The translations under genes and the position numbers were made by a program. A DNA stretch of 64,000 bases from Spiroplasma diminutum CUAS-1 (lineage in GTDB: Bacteria; Bacillota_I; Bacilli_A; Mycoplasmatales; Mycoplasmataceae): positions 310,001-374,000 of the forward strand of contig NC_021833.1 in the NCBI RefSeq assembly GCF_000439455.1, read 5' to 3'. Positions 45,517 to 57,787 of this stretch are shown here, in pieces; the stretch's first letter is position 1; each line of letters starts with the position of its first letter. The notes under the pieces were generated by a model. That model was not told where the DNA came from. It was given only the letters and a program-made list of their open reading frames with translations, and did no database searches.

Positions 45517-48500
45517 ATGAAAAAATCTTTAATTTTATATTTAAAACAAGGTATTAAAGGTGTGATGAAATTTAAAGTGCAATTTTTAGTAATTGTCATT
45601 TTAAGTTTTTTAGCTACTTTTATATTAAGTATTTCTCTATCAACATCACAAAGAATAAATAATGATTATAAAAATGCAATGTCAAAAATGCAAAAGTTTG
45701 ATTACATCGGACAAAAAACTGTAGGTTCAAAAATATCAGAAGAATCAGGAACAAAATTACTTTCAACAATGGATTTAATAAATAACCAATTTTTATATGT
45801 AAAAAAAACAGGTGAAGAATCTTCGACTCTTTGAAATAGGGCAATTGATATAAATCATAATTTGAGTTATTTTGAAAATATTAATGGATATGAAGAAACA
45901 TTTTTAACAAAAACTTTTCAAACAAAAGAGTTTCAAGAAAATTTTATTAATTTGCTTAACAAAGATTTTTTTTGAAACTCAATTTTTGATTATAAATATG
46001 ATCAAGAATTAAATCAACAACTTTGAAATCCAACACTATTAAATTATTCTTTGGACATAACAAGTTACAACTATTTAAATAATTTCAATGAAAAACAAGC
46101 AGAAATGAAAAAATTTTATATAGATAGTATTGAATTATTGAAAAAAAACTTTGTAAATGATTTATTCCAAGAAAATACACCACAATATTTGAAAAATACT
46201 TTATTTTATGAACTAAAGAGTAAAAATATAATTACCCAAGAAGATTTTAATAATGAGGCTCTTTTAGATGATGAAGATAGAAATATTTATAACAGATATT
46301 TATATTTTTCAATTGAACCATTCATAAGACAAATAATAAATGCATCAATTGAATATCCAAAATATTGAATAAATAAAGCAATTAACGAATCTAAACAAAA
46401 AAATTTAGAAGATGTTATACGTACATTCAATGAAAATAAAGAAAAAATAGGCTTTGAATGAATGCAAGAATCTAATGCTGACTTTGGCTTAGTTATTTTT
46501 AAATGAATATTTGGATTTAATCCTTCAATTGAGCAAGAAAGTATAGATGAAAACATAAATAACCCATTTATTGTTACTATTGACAATAAACCATGAAAAA
46601 ATAATATTGATTTAGGAAAAGATAATGATTTAAACGAATACTTAGATACAAAAAATTCAGTATTTGAAAAAGGTATGCGAGGTAGTTTAAATCAACTTGT
46701 AGTAAGAAGTGAAAATAATAAAATCTTGGGAATAGATAAAACATTTGATACAAATTTTTTAAAACATAATTTTGATGGTACAACTTTGGAAGAAAGAATT
46801 GCGAACGGAAAAGGATTTTGACATACAGAAGACTATAAAGAAAGTTATAGATGTAATAAAATCAATGACATAATAGCATTTTTTGTTAGAAGTGAAATAA
46901 TAGCCCAAGCAACGGGATTCGAATATAATATAAGAGGAGAAATTGAATTTACAGATCTTGCTACAGAAATAAGTTATAGAATAGTAGATATTCAAAATAA
47001 TTGAAAAAAGAGAATTACTATTTATGAAGGTAACATGCCGAGAACTAAAAACGAAATTTTAATTAATTCGCAATTTGCAAGAGCCAATAAATATAAGGTT
47101 GGACAAAATATTAAAGTTGGAGAAGGAAATTTTATAATTTCAGGAATAGGTGTAGATCCTTTAACATATTATCCTATGGGAAATACACGAAATCCTTTAC
47201 CAAATAATAAAAAGAATGTAATTATTTACATAAATGATGATAATTTAGAAAAGATATTTCCAGAAGGTTCTAAATTTGATCAGACAAGTACAAAATCTCT
47301 TTATAGTATTTATACAAACTTTGAAAATCCAATAAATGAAATTAATCAAAATTTTAAAAAACTTCAGGCACTTTCATTAAATAATGTAGTTGAAGTTTAT
47401 AATTCATACAAATACTTAAATAACATTGATTCTGAATTAAAAAGTACAAACTATATAAATAGTTATTCTTCATTTAATTCATCAAATTTAAAATTAAATT
47501 GAACGATAGCGCCAACTATTTTAAATTCTTTTAGAGCATTTGCATATATATTTACATTATTAATATTTATTATTACAATTATAGCTACAGTAGTTGCTGT
47601 TAAAAAGACAGTGGAATTAAATGCTGGAGAAATTGGTATTTTAAAAGCAATAGGTGTAAAAAACTGACAAATATCCTCATCCTATTTTTCTTATGGTATT
47701 GTTACAGGATTATTTATAGTGCCAATCGCATGACTTGCTGGGGCATTCATTCAGGAATTTATATCTATAATATTTTTAAATTTTGTGAGTGGAAAATTTA
47801 ATACTATTGTAATTAATCCTTTTGGACTCTTGTTGTCAGTACTTATTTTTGGGGTGTTACTATGTTTAATTTCTTTCTTTACTGCATATTTTCTAGTTAA
47901 AAAGCCAGTTTTAGAAGTTATTAATAAAGTTACAAGAGTTAAAAGAATTCAATGAATAGATACATTTAAAAATAGAATTTTTAAATCAAGAGGTTTTTCA
48001 ACTAGATTTAGTATTGAATTAGCAGTATCGGGATTCAGTAAAACTATATTGTCATCAATTACTATATTTTTTGCAGCATTTTTTATATCATTTGGTTTAA
48101 CAATTCCAGGTTTAGTTCAAAATGTTGTTCAAAGCTATTATAAGAATATTAATTATCAAAATTCTATGCAAAATACAGAATTGGTAGGTAATGCGCCATT
48201 GGCAAAAACATCATTGAGTGTAACTAAGGAAATAGAAGAATATGAATCAAATTTATTTGATAGTAATAATATATTTGGAAATGATATTTTAAAAATATCA
48301 AAAGATATTACAAATTTTGCACCTTCAGTGGATTCATCAGTAATTCCACAACTTTTATTATCAGCTAATCAAATTGAAAGCAATGATAATAAAATAGATG
48401 CTAAATGAGTTTATGATTACATTACTAATATTAATGAAAATGAAATATCAAATGCAGAAAATTCTCTAATATCAATAATAGGTAGTTTAATGGGAAATAA

Positions 48501-50667
48501 TCTAAAACAATTAGTTGGTAAGGGATTGTCTCTTTCTGATATTCAAAAAATCCTTGAATGAGTAATACATTCAAATAATTTTAAAACATTTGAAGAAAGA
48601 AAGAAAAAAGTAGATGATCTATCAAGTTTATTAACTAAGGGTTTACCTGAAATTCTTACAAAATTTATTCAAGGTTCAACTACAACTGAAGGAAACTGAA
48701 AAGAACAAATTATAAGTATAATTTTAAGTCAAACTCCATCGTATATTAAACAATATGTTACAAAATCCGAAAATAGACTTAATAATTTTTCATTTGGATG
48801 ACAAATAAATAAATATAATCCAAAAACAGATAGCTTGTATACTGATTTATCAGTTGGCACAAAAAATAATAAATCTTTAAATATTATAGGATTACAATCT
48901 AATCAAAATGCATTTAAAATAAATAAATGAGAAACTGAAGATGTATTTTTAACTGATTATCAAGCAAGTGTAATGGAAAAAATAATAAATGGTGAAGAAA
49001 TTGATGATATGAGTCAAGATAATTCATGATTGAGTAAATTCTATGATGAAAAAAATCAGAAAGTTATAATTCCAGTAATTGCAAGTGATCAAACAGACTT
49101 TACACTTGATAATAATTGAAATAATCTAACAAATCCTACTTTAGAAAAAACAAGACTTATTTTAAGACAAGAATCAATTGATATTCCAAATTTAGCTTGA
49201 ATGTATGATGATGGAGATTGAATTAATTTTAATGGAAATAAAAGTACTAATAATGGATATATAAGTATGAATGATTTATCTGCAAGTAAATTTACTTATG
49301 CACCTATTTTTGAAGAGACTGGATTTAATTTGATAGAAAATAAAAATAATGAATTGAAAGATAATGCATATGGATTTTATAAATTGAATTCTTCAATTGA
49401 AAATGATGAAGAAAAAATAAATTTAGAAATAAGACCTTATTATTCTTATGATAATGTAACTTTATTTATTCCAAAAACCTATATTAATGAGTTTTCTAAA
49501 TTTAAACTTAATGGTAATTTAGAAAAATGATGATTAGAAGATGCAGAATATGTTCCTGAAGAAACTAAAAAAGCATGAGGTAAGATAAACCCTTCATTAG
49601 AATCAAGTCCATATTTTGCAATAAAACCATATTCACTTTATTTTGATAATTCAAACAGTTATGAAAGAGAAGAAGAAAATCTTTCAGGGACACCAATAAA
49701 TAATATAACAACACCTTATGAAAATTTTTTAGGTAAAACTCTTATTGATGATAATGGCCCAATAACTTTTGGAAAAGTTAAAGTGAATTGAAGCAAAAAT
49801 ATAGAGTTTAAAAAAGTAAGTTCAATAGGTGTCTATGGAAAACCTTTAATTATTATTGATCAAAACTTTGCAAATATTTTAAGTAAGTATGATATTTCAA
49901 AATACATTCCATTTAATTTAAAATATGAAGATGAAAATTCACCTTCAAAGACATATACTCAAAATGGTGTTACAGTTAAAACATTTGATTATATAAATCC
50001 ATTAGATTATAAAACTAAATATGAATATGGTAACGAATTAATATACGGATCTGATGAGCAAGAAAAAAGTATTAGACCTAGTTTGTGATATACAGGAATT
50101 TATTCAAATTCTCAGGAACCATATTTTATTACTACACAAGGTTCTTTTTCAAGAGATGTAAAACTTGGTCAAGATATATTAAATGGCTCAAATTATGGAA
50201 GTACGAGCTTGGAATTAAATTCTACAAATTTATTAGGACAACAAAAAACTTTAGTTTTCCAATTATCTGCAATGATTTTAAGTTTAGCAACAGCTGCAAT
50301 AACTTTAATGACAATAATTATAATTTTAACTATTACATTAATAAATGATTTGTATGTAAACCAATATAAAAAATTTATGATAGTTATGAAATCATTAGGA
50401 TATTCAAATTGAAAAATAATAAAATACACATTTGGAACTATGTCAATAGTATCAATTATGTTCTATATTTTAGGAGTAGTTATAAACTTCATTGTTCTTG
50501 GGCTTATTTTCAGTGCAATTAGCAAAAGATTAGGTTCGATTCCTTTTGGACTAACTTGATGAACACCTATTTTAGCAATTATTCTAGTTTTTGGTTCATT
50601 TATAATTTCTATTGCAATTACAACAAGAAAAATTAGAAAAGAGCCAGCTTATTCATTAATGGTTTAA
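45517..50667 (+). CDS. Giant FtsX-like ABC permease, copy 1
   Basis: A 1,716-aa membrane protein with duplicated FtsX-type architecture. An N-terminal span (~17-38) precedes a very large extracellular domain (~40-660). A three-span block follows (~668-795) with AVKKTVELNAGEIGILKAIGV. A single span (~838-866) leads to a second large extracellular domain (~870-1565), and a last three-span block (~1575-1707) contains QYKKFMIVMKSLGYSNW. The NAGEIGILKA and VMKSLGYS segments are the FtsX hallmark contacts to an ATPase. Many TGA Trp codons split it under the standard code. No ATPase is adjacent. The SD is GGGGGA. Confidence 0.88.
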
Positions 50668-50692
50668 AAAAGATAATTTTTATCTTTTTTTC
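50666..50692 (+). terminator. Terminator after permease 1
   Basis: A 10-bp stem AAAAAAGATA/TATCTTTTTT with a 5-nt loop, T-rich tail; begins inside the stop codon. Confidence 0.88.
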
Positions 50693-50739
50693 TTTTTCGT
50701 CAGGCCACTATTAATAATATGAATATTGCTTAGAAATTA

Positions 50740-50748
50740 TGGTATAAT
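50740..50748 (+). promoter_or_regulatory. Extended -10 promoter
   Basis: TGG-TATAAT upstream of the 175-aa gene between the two permeases; no -35 needed for a TGn extended -10. Confidence 0.65.
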
Positions 50749-50777
50749 TTAAAAAATTACTAAAGGAGTTTTACTTT

Positions 50778-51305
50778 ATGAGCGAAAAAGTATATCAGTT
50801 AAATTCAGATCAAATTGGAGTAGTAAATTTTGCAGAACCTTGATTTTTGGCACATTTCGAAATTGAAGGAGAAATTGAACCTGTTCAAATTTTTTTCCCG
50901 TCATTAGCAGAAGGAATTAAAAAGTTTGCTGCTTTCTTTGAAGAGCATGTCATAAATCATTGATTAGCACAAGGCGCTGAAGGTGAGAAAAAAATTCAAG
51001 ATTTAAGAGAATATTTATTAACTACTTGATTTAATCCTGGAGTTGAAACTATGAGAGAAGCAATGTTTCAAACTTATGGTTATCCAGAATTTAAAGAAAA
51101 AACAGGAAAAGAGTTAATTGAAAATGGTTATGATTTTTTAGGAGTTACTATTGGTCATATTTGTTTAAGATTTAATAAAAACCATTTTTATTTCAACGGA
51201 CTACATGTTTCAGGAAGAACAGTTGATAAAATGCTAGCCGTTAATTTTTGATCAAAAGTAAAACAAGAAGCAATGAATGATATTGGAACAACAGTATTCA
51301 AATAG
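50778..51305 (+). CDS. Soluble hypothetical protein between the two permeases
   Basis: A 175-aa protein without signal peptide or membrane span. Conserved-looking segments are FAEPWFLAHFEIEGEIEP, FNPGVETMREAMFQTYGYPEF and NFWSKVKQEAMNDIG; Trp are TGA. It has an AAGGAG SD, its own promoter and its own terminator, so it is not an obligate part of the permease transcript. Family not recognised. Its position suggests the second permease copy was inserted or duplicated around it. Confidence 0.75.
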
Positions 51306-51311
51306 AAATTT

Positions 51312-51355
51312 AAAAAACATTTTTATACAAAAAAATGTTTTTTTTTTTTTTTTTT
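51312..51355 (+). terminator. Terminator with T18 tract
   Basis: AAAAAACATTTTT pairs with AAAAATGTTTTTT across a 6-nt loop and runs into 18 T (51338-51355). Confidence 0.88.
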
Positions 51356-51417
51356 ATTATTTTATAATGATGTATTTTCAACATATTATTTATGTATTAT
51401 TGGTCGGAGAATAAAAA

Positions 51418-54400
51418 ATGAAAAAGTCTTTATTTTTATATTTAAAACAAGGTATAAAAGGAGTAATGAAATTTAAAATACAATTTATTGTAATTGTATT
51501 TTTAAGTTTTTTAGCGACTTTTATTTTGAGCATATCTTTTTCAACTACACAAAGAATAGAAAATAATTTTGAAACAGCAATATCAAAAATGAAAAAGTTT
51601 GATTATGTTAATCAAAAAGTTGTAGGAACTAATTTAGCTGAAGACTCTGGTACAAATATTTTAGCTCCTTTGGATTTAATTAATAGTCAATTTTTATATG
51701 TTAAAAATTCTCAAAATAGTACATCATATAGTCAAAATAGAACAATTGATCTTAATATTAATATTTCTTCATTTGAAGATGAAAATGAATATAATGAAAA
51801 TTTTATAACAAAAACTTTTAGTGATACAAAAATTCAAAAAAAATTTTTAGATTTGTTAACAAATCCAAAATTTTTAAAACCAATATTTAGTTATGATTAT
51901 TCAACAATTACTGAAAAAGTTAATTGAAATCCATTTTATGAAATCAATCATTCTAATTCTTCAACTTCATATACTTATTTAAATAATGTAAGTATCAAAG
52001 AAGAAATTAAAGATTTTTATATAGCTACAATTGAAACTTTAAAAGAAAATTTTATAGAAGATATTTTTGCAGAAGTGACACCAACATATCTCAATAAATC
52101 TTTATTTTTAGAGCTTAAAAATAAAGAAATAATTTCAGAACAAGATTTCAAAAATACTTCACTTGAAAACGATCAAGATAATAATTTATATAGTCGTTAT
52201 TTATATTTTTCTCTTGAGTCAATTATTAGACAACTTATTAACTCAGTTGTTGAATATCCTGTTTATTGAATAAATAAAGCAATTGAAAAATCAATTGCTA
52301 TTTCAGAATCAAGAGAAAGAGAAGATGTAATTAAAACATTTAATGAATATTTTAGTACTTCGGCTGGTTTTAATTTTTTATTATTAGAGGATTCAAATAT
52401 TAAAAGTACAAGTGAAGAAAATAAAATTTTTGCAATAACTGTTTTCAAATGAATTTTTGGATTTAGTCCAACTATTGATGAATATAATATAGCGCAAGAA
52501 TTGGATAATAATTTTATTGTAAAAGAAAATAATAGACCATGAAAAAATAGCATAGATTTAGGAAATACAAATATTGATACTTCAAGATATCTAAATTCAA
52601 AAAGTTCTGTTTTTGAAAATGGTATGAGAGGTAGTTTAAATCAACTTATAGTAAGACCAAGTGCAAATACATATAGTATTGATAAAACTTTTAATACAAA
52701 CTATTTAAAACATTATGATAATTTAAGTATTGAACAATTAATAGGGGAAGAAAAAAGTTTTGGTGATTTAAATAATTATGCAAATAAATATAATTATTCA
52801 AATATAAATACAAAAATAGCTTATTTTATGAGAAATGAAATGATAGCTTCTTTAACAGATTTTGACTATATGACTAGAGCTGAAATGGAATTTACAGATT
52901 TAACAACAGAAATTAGTTATAGAGTTATTGATATTGAAGGATTATGAAAAGATAAAATAACTTTATATGAAGGTAATATGCCAAAATTAGAAAATGAAAT
53001 TTTAATAAATCCTCAATTTGCAAAAACAAATAAATATAAAATAGGTCAAAATATAAAACTTGGTGAAAATAATTTTGTAATATCAGGTTTTGCAACAGAT
53101 CCATTATCTTATTACCCAATGGGAAATACTCAAAACCCATTACCAAATAATAAAAAAAATGCCATTGTTTATGCAAATAGTTCTAATTTTAGAAAAATAA
53201 TTGAAGATAAATTAGAAAAAACTGTTACAAAGTCTATATATAATTTTTTTACCTATAATGGAAATAATAATTTAGAATGAAATAATATTCAAAAATTTAA
53301 AGCTTATTCATTTAATAATATAGTAGAAGTATATAATTCTTATAATTTTATAATGGGTAATGATAGCGAACTAAATACTGAAAAATTTATTAATAATTTT
53401 ACAAATTATAATTCTTCAAATTTTAAATTAAATTGAACAATTGCTCCTTCGATTATCTTTGGTTTTAGAGCATTTTCATATATATTTTTGGCATTGATAT
53501 TTTTAATTACTATTACTGCAACAATAATAGCTGTTAAGAAAACTGTTCATTTAAATTCTGGGGAGATAGGAATTTTAAAATCAATGGGAGTAAGAAATTG
53601 AGAAATATCAATTTCTTACTTATCTTATGGAATAGTTGTTGGATTATTTATAGTTCCATTAGCATGAATTTTAGGATCTTTTATTCAGGAATTTAGTTCA
53701 AATATTTTTTTACAGTTTACCAGCGGAAGATTCAATTTAGTAGTTTTCAGTCCACTTGCATTCTTAATTTCATTTTTTATTTTTGGTTTTATTTTGTGTC
53801 TAATTTCATTTCTAACTGCATTGTTTTTAGTTAAAAAACCTGCACTTGAAATAATTAATAAAACTAATAAAGTAAAACGTATTAAGATAATTGATAGTTT
53901 AAATAGTACATTATTTAAAAATAAAAGTTTCTCAACACGTTTTAGCATGGAACTTGCAATTTCAGGATTTAGTAAGACTTTACTATCTTCTACAACAATA
54001 TTTTTTGCAGCATTCTTTATTTCTTTTGGATTGACCATACCAGGTTTAGTTCAAAATGTAGTTGGAAGTTATTATAAAAATATAAAATACCAAAATTCCT
54101 TTACAGCAAGAGAATTAATTGGTAATGCGCCATTGGCAAAAACATCATTAAGTGCTTCTAAAGAAGTAGATGAATATGACAATAATTTAATGAACAGTAA
54201 CGGAATTTTTGGAGATGGAATAACAAAAATTGGGAAAAACGTAACAGATTTTGCTTCTTCTGTTGATTCTTCTGCGTTTCCCCAAATTTTACTTTCAGAA
54301 AATGAAAATAAAGATATGACTGCAAAATGAACATATGATGAAATGGCTTCGCATAAAAATAATTTAAATATCGATGAAAATAATCAAAATTCTTTAATTG

Positions 54401-56601
54401 CAATTATTGCAAGCATTTTAGGAAATAATATTAAGCAACTTGTAGGTAAAAGTATAACAATTGCTGACGTTCAAAAATTATTAGAATGAGTAATTCATTC
54501 AGATAATAAAGAATTTGAAAATGATTTTAATGCTAGATTAAATAAAGTAAATGAATTATCAAATTTATTAACAGATGGTTTACCACAACTTTTAACAAAA
54601 TTTATTAGTGGAAGTTCTATAAGTGAAGGGAACTGAAAAGAACAAATTATTGATATTATAATTTCTCAAACGCCTTCATATATAAAACAATATGTTATTA
54701 AATCAGAAAATAGATTGAATAACTTTATGTTTGGGTGGCAAGTTAATAAATATATTCCTGGAGAAGATACTTTGTACACAAGTTTGGATATAAAAACAAA
54801 GAATAATCAAGATCTATCAATGACAGGTTTATTAAGTCATCAAAATGCTTACTCTATAAAAGAAGAAGATAAAAATAAAGTTTTTATTAATGATTATCAA
54901 GCTCAGTTAATTGAAAGAGTAATTAATGATGAAAAGTTTGACGAAATTCCTAATGAGATTAAAGATTATTATGATGGAGATAACATTGTTATACCAGTTA
55001 TTGCAAACGACCAAACTAATTTTTTAATTCAAAATGATTGAAATAATTTAACAGATCCATTTTTAGAAAAAACTCGTTTAATTTTAAAACAAGATTCAGT
55101 TAACATTCCAAATTTAGCATGAATGTATGATGATGGGGATTGAATTAAATATAATAAAAAAGAAAATTTTGATAATGGATATTTAAAAATGGATGGACTA
55201 TCTCCGTCAAAATTTACTTATGCTCCAATTTTTAATGAAACAGGATTTAACTTGATAAAAAATACATCAGAAAATTTAAGCCTAGTAGATAATTCATATG
55301 GTTTTTATAATCTTACATCTGATCTAAATTCAAAAGATGAAGAAGTTAATTTAGAGATAAGACCTTATTATTCATTTGATAATATTACTTTATTTATTCC
55401 TGAGGATTTTAAAGAGAATTTCGAAAAACTTAAATTTAAGGGAAATAAAAACACAAAAGATTGATGATATGAAGACGCTTCATTTATTCCAGAGGTTACA
55501 AGAAAAGCTTGAGGAAAATTAAATCCTAAATATGCAGATTTAAGTCAAAGGTATTTTGCAATAAAACCTTATTCATTGAATTATGATAATTCAGGTAATT
55601 ATACTAGAGAAAAAAGCAATTTATCAGGTCAACCTGTTGAAAATATTTCACAAGATTATGAAAACTACTTTGGAAGAAGTCTTAGAGATGAAGATGGTCC
55701 AATAACATTTGCAAAAACAAATATTAAATGAAATAAGAAAATTAAGTTTAAACAAGTTGGTTCAATTAATGTTTATGGAACTTCATTAATGATTATTGAT
55801 CAAAATTTTGCAAATATATTGAATGGATATGGTATTTCAAAATATATTCCTTTTAATTTAAAGTATGAAACTAGTTCAAAACCAACAGGAAGCTATTCTG
55901 AAGGTGGGATTAAGATAAATACATTTAAATATATTGAGCCTTTAGAATATTATGATAAAGATCAAAATGAATTGATTTATGGAGATACAGAATTTGAAAA
56001 AAGTATTAGACCAAGTAACTGATACAATGGAATGCTTTCTAATTCAAAAGAACCTTACTTTATTACATCACAAGCATCATTCTCAAGAGATATTAAAACT
56101 GGACAAGATATTCTTAATGGTTCTAATTATGGTTCTTCTGTTTTAGAATTAAATTCAACACATTTATTAGGCCAACAGAAAACTTTAATTTTTCAACTAT
56201 CAGCTATAATTTTAAGTTCTGCAAGTATAGCTATATCTTTAATGATTTTAATAATTATTTTAACTGTTACTTTAATTAATGATTTATATGTAAATCAGTA
56301 TAAAAAATTTATGATAGTTATGAAATCTTTAGGATATTCAAATTGAAATATCACAAGGTATACATTTGGAACAGTAACAATATTATCTTTAATATTCTAT
56401 ATTTTAGGAGTTATAACTAATTTTATAGTTATTGGTTTAATTTTTAATTTAGTAAGTAAAAAACTTGGTTCAATTCCATTTGGTTTAACTTGATGATCAC
56501 CAATTCTTGCTATTATTTTAGTATTTGGTTCATTTATAATTTCAATTATGATAACAACAAGAAAAATTAGAAAAGAATCTCCTTCAACATTAATGAATTA
56601 A
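51418..56601 (+). CDS. Giant FtsX-like ABC permease, copy 2
   Basis: A 1,727-aa paralogue of the permease at 45.5-50.7 kb with the same order. It opens MKKSLFLYLKQGIKGVMKFK with one span, then ectodomain 1, three spans with AVKKTVHLNSGEIGILKSMGV, and one span with AAFFISFGLTIPGLVQNVV. Ectodomain 2 and three spans follow. Shared ectodomain blocks include NPLPNNKKNA, GNAPLAKTSLS, PNLAWMYDDGDW and KFTYAPIF. Trp are nearly all TGA, with one TGG (FGWQVNK). The SD GGAGA is in a TCGGAGA leader. No ATPase is adjacent; it probably pairs with an ATPase elsewhere or with copy 1. Confidence 0.88.
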
Positions 56602-56626
56602 AAAAACTCACTATTGTGAGTTTTTA
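56602..56626. terminator. Terminator between convergent genes
   Basis: A 10-bp stem AAAAACTCAC/GTGAGTTTTT with a TATT loop. It ends permease 2 on the plus strand and can serve the convergent minus-strand gene. Confidence 0.9.
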
Positions 56627-57046
56627 TTTAAGAATTTTTAAAAGATCATTTTGTTTTATATTAAGATATTTATTCATATTATTTGCCAATACATAAATTG
56701 AATTTACCTTATCATAGTATTTTGTCATTTTATTTGGACTGAAATTTGAATATGTTTCAATTACTTGATTTTTTACATCACAAAAAACTAGATCTACTTT
56801 TTCTTTAAAACCAAATGAATTAAAACCCTTTGAATAAATTAATCTGAAACCATTTTCAGTTGAAAATTTATCTTTAAATATCAATGAGTTAAATTTATTA
56901 GAAGTATTTCTAACTGTTCTAATATTTATATCTAAAATATCTTGATTATGAATTAATTTTGAAGAGTGGTTATCCTTAAAAATATCTTTTTTCTTTGAAT
57001 TTTTAAAAACTCTTGAAAAACCAATTAAATTTTTTATTGTTCCCAT
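56624..57046 (-). CDS. DUF192-like protein
   Basis: A 140-aa protein. Its second half follows the DUF192 plan: a LIFKDKFSTENGFRLIYSKG start, GFKEKVDLVFCD in place of the usual FWMKNT..LDivFld, then VIETYSNFSP, SIYVLANNMNKYLNIKQND and LLKI at the Gd.v position. It lacks an N-terminal signal peptide, unlike many DUF192 proteins. The ATG (MGTIKN) is chosen over an in-frame GTG three codons earlier, since AGGTGA lies 5 nt upstream. It is the only minus-strand gene between permease 2 and the nusA block. Confidence 0.55.
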   Translation of the reverse strand: MGTIKNLIGFSRVFKNSKKKDIFKDNHSSKLIHNQDILDINIRTVRNTSNKFNSLIFKDKFSTENGFRLIYSKGFNSFGFKEKVDLVFCDVKNQVIETYSNFSPNKMTKYYDKVNSIYVLANNMNKYLNIKQNDLLKILK

Positions 57047-57084
57047 TGAAATCACCTAGAAATATTATATCTAAAAAATAGTAG

Positions 57085-57090
57085 TATAAT
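57085..57090 (+). promoter_or_regulatory. -10 for the DJ-1/PfpI gene
   Basis: A perfect TATAAT 23 nt before the start codon. Confidence 0.6.
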
Positions 57091-57113
57091 ATAAAAAGAA
57101 AAGAGGAATAAAT

Positions 57114-57689
57114 ATGGCCAAAATAGCTATTTTTGTTGCTAACGGTTTTGAAGATACAGAAGTTGTTGCAACAGTTGATGTTCTAAGAAGAGCAGAAAAA
57201 CTATTTCCTGGTAGTTTTCCAGTAGTAGACATAGTTTCAATAAATGATTCTAAACAAGTAAAAGGTGCTTGAAATATTCAAATAACAGCTGATAAATTAA
57301 TTGGTGAAATTAATTTTTCAAATTATGATTGCTTAGTTTTACCTGGAGGTAAAGAAGGTGTAGATCACTTAAAATCAAATGAAATTTTAATGAATGCTGT
57401 TGAAAAACATGGAAAAGAAAATAAAATTATTGCAGCAATTTGTGCAGCTCCACAAATTCTTGGTAAATTAGGACTTGTTGATGGAATTGAAATTACTCAT
57501 TACCCAGGTTGTGATCAAAATTTAGAAAAGGCAATAAAGAAACCTCATATGTCAGCAATAGCAGATAAAAATATTATTACAGGTAGTTCAATTGGAGGAG
57601 CATTACAATTTGCTTTACAAATTGTAGATCATTTTACTTCAACAGAACAAATGTTAGAATTACACCAAACATTGGTATTTAATTATTAA
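57114..57689 (+). CDS. DJ-1/PfpI family protein
   Basis: A 191-aa flavodoxin-like protein of the DJ-1/ThiJ/PfpI superfamily. It opens IAIFVANGFEDTE with E16 at the usual acid position. The nucleophile elbow is AAICAAPQIL with C110, and YDCLVLPGGKEG precedes it. A late GGALQFALQIVDH helix completes the fold. A TGA Trp at residue 53 splits it under the standard code. The family includes glyoxalase III-like enzymes, deglycase candidates and chaperones, so the exact reaction is open. It is a single gene with an AGAGGAA SD. Confidence 0.9.
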
Positions 57690-57703
57690 TTTAAACTATA
57701 AGT

Positions 57704-57721
57704 TTTGAAATTAATTTCAAA
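57704..57721. promoter_or_regulatory. Perfect 18-bp palindrome upstream of nusA
   Basis: TTTGAAATTAATTTCAAA lies 16 nt upstream of a TATAAT. It lacks a T tail, so it resembles an operator more than a terminator. Confidence 0.6.
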
Positions 57722-57737
57722 TTTAGTAAAAATTGGT

Positions 57738-57743
57738 TATAAT
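57738..57743 (+). promoter_or_regulatory. -10 of the nusA operon
   Basis: A perfect TATAAT about 100 nt before nusA, giving a long leader. No good -35 at standard spacing. Confidence 0.6.
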
Positions 57744-57763
57744 TAAATTGTCATATTTAAGTT

Positions 57764-57787
57764 AAAAGAAGGCGAAAGTCTTCTTTT
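57764..57787 (+). promoter_or_regulatory. GAAA-tetraloop hairpin in the nusA leader
   Basis: AAAAGAAGGC pairs with GTCTTCTTTT (one G-U pair) around a GAAA tetraloop closed by C-G. It sits between the promoter and nusA, ends in four T, and could attenuate the operon. Confidence 0.6.

Noticed and set aside
46287-46995. Chain of minus-strand ORFs inside permease 1
   Set aside because: Aromatic-rich translations of antisense DNA, no SD, and fully inside a continuous conserved gene.
50721-50735. Short ORF ATG-AAT-ATT-GCT-TAG before the 50.8-kb gene
   Set aside because: No SD and it ends upstream of the mapped-looking -10 element.
40280-56601. Prophage or insertion sequence as the source of the duplicated block
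   Set aside because: No transposase, integrase, phage structural gene or flanking direct repeats were seen; tandem duplication explains the paralogy.
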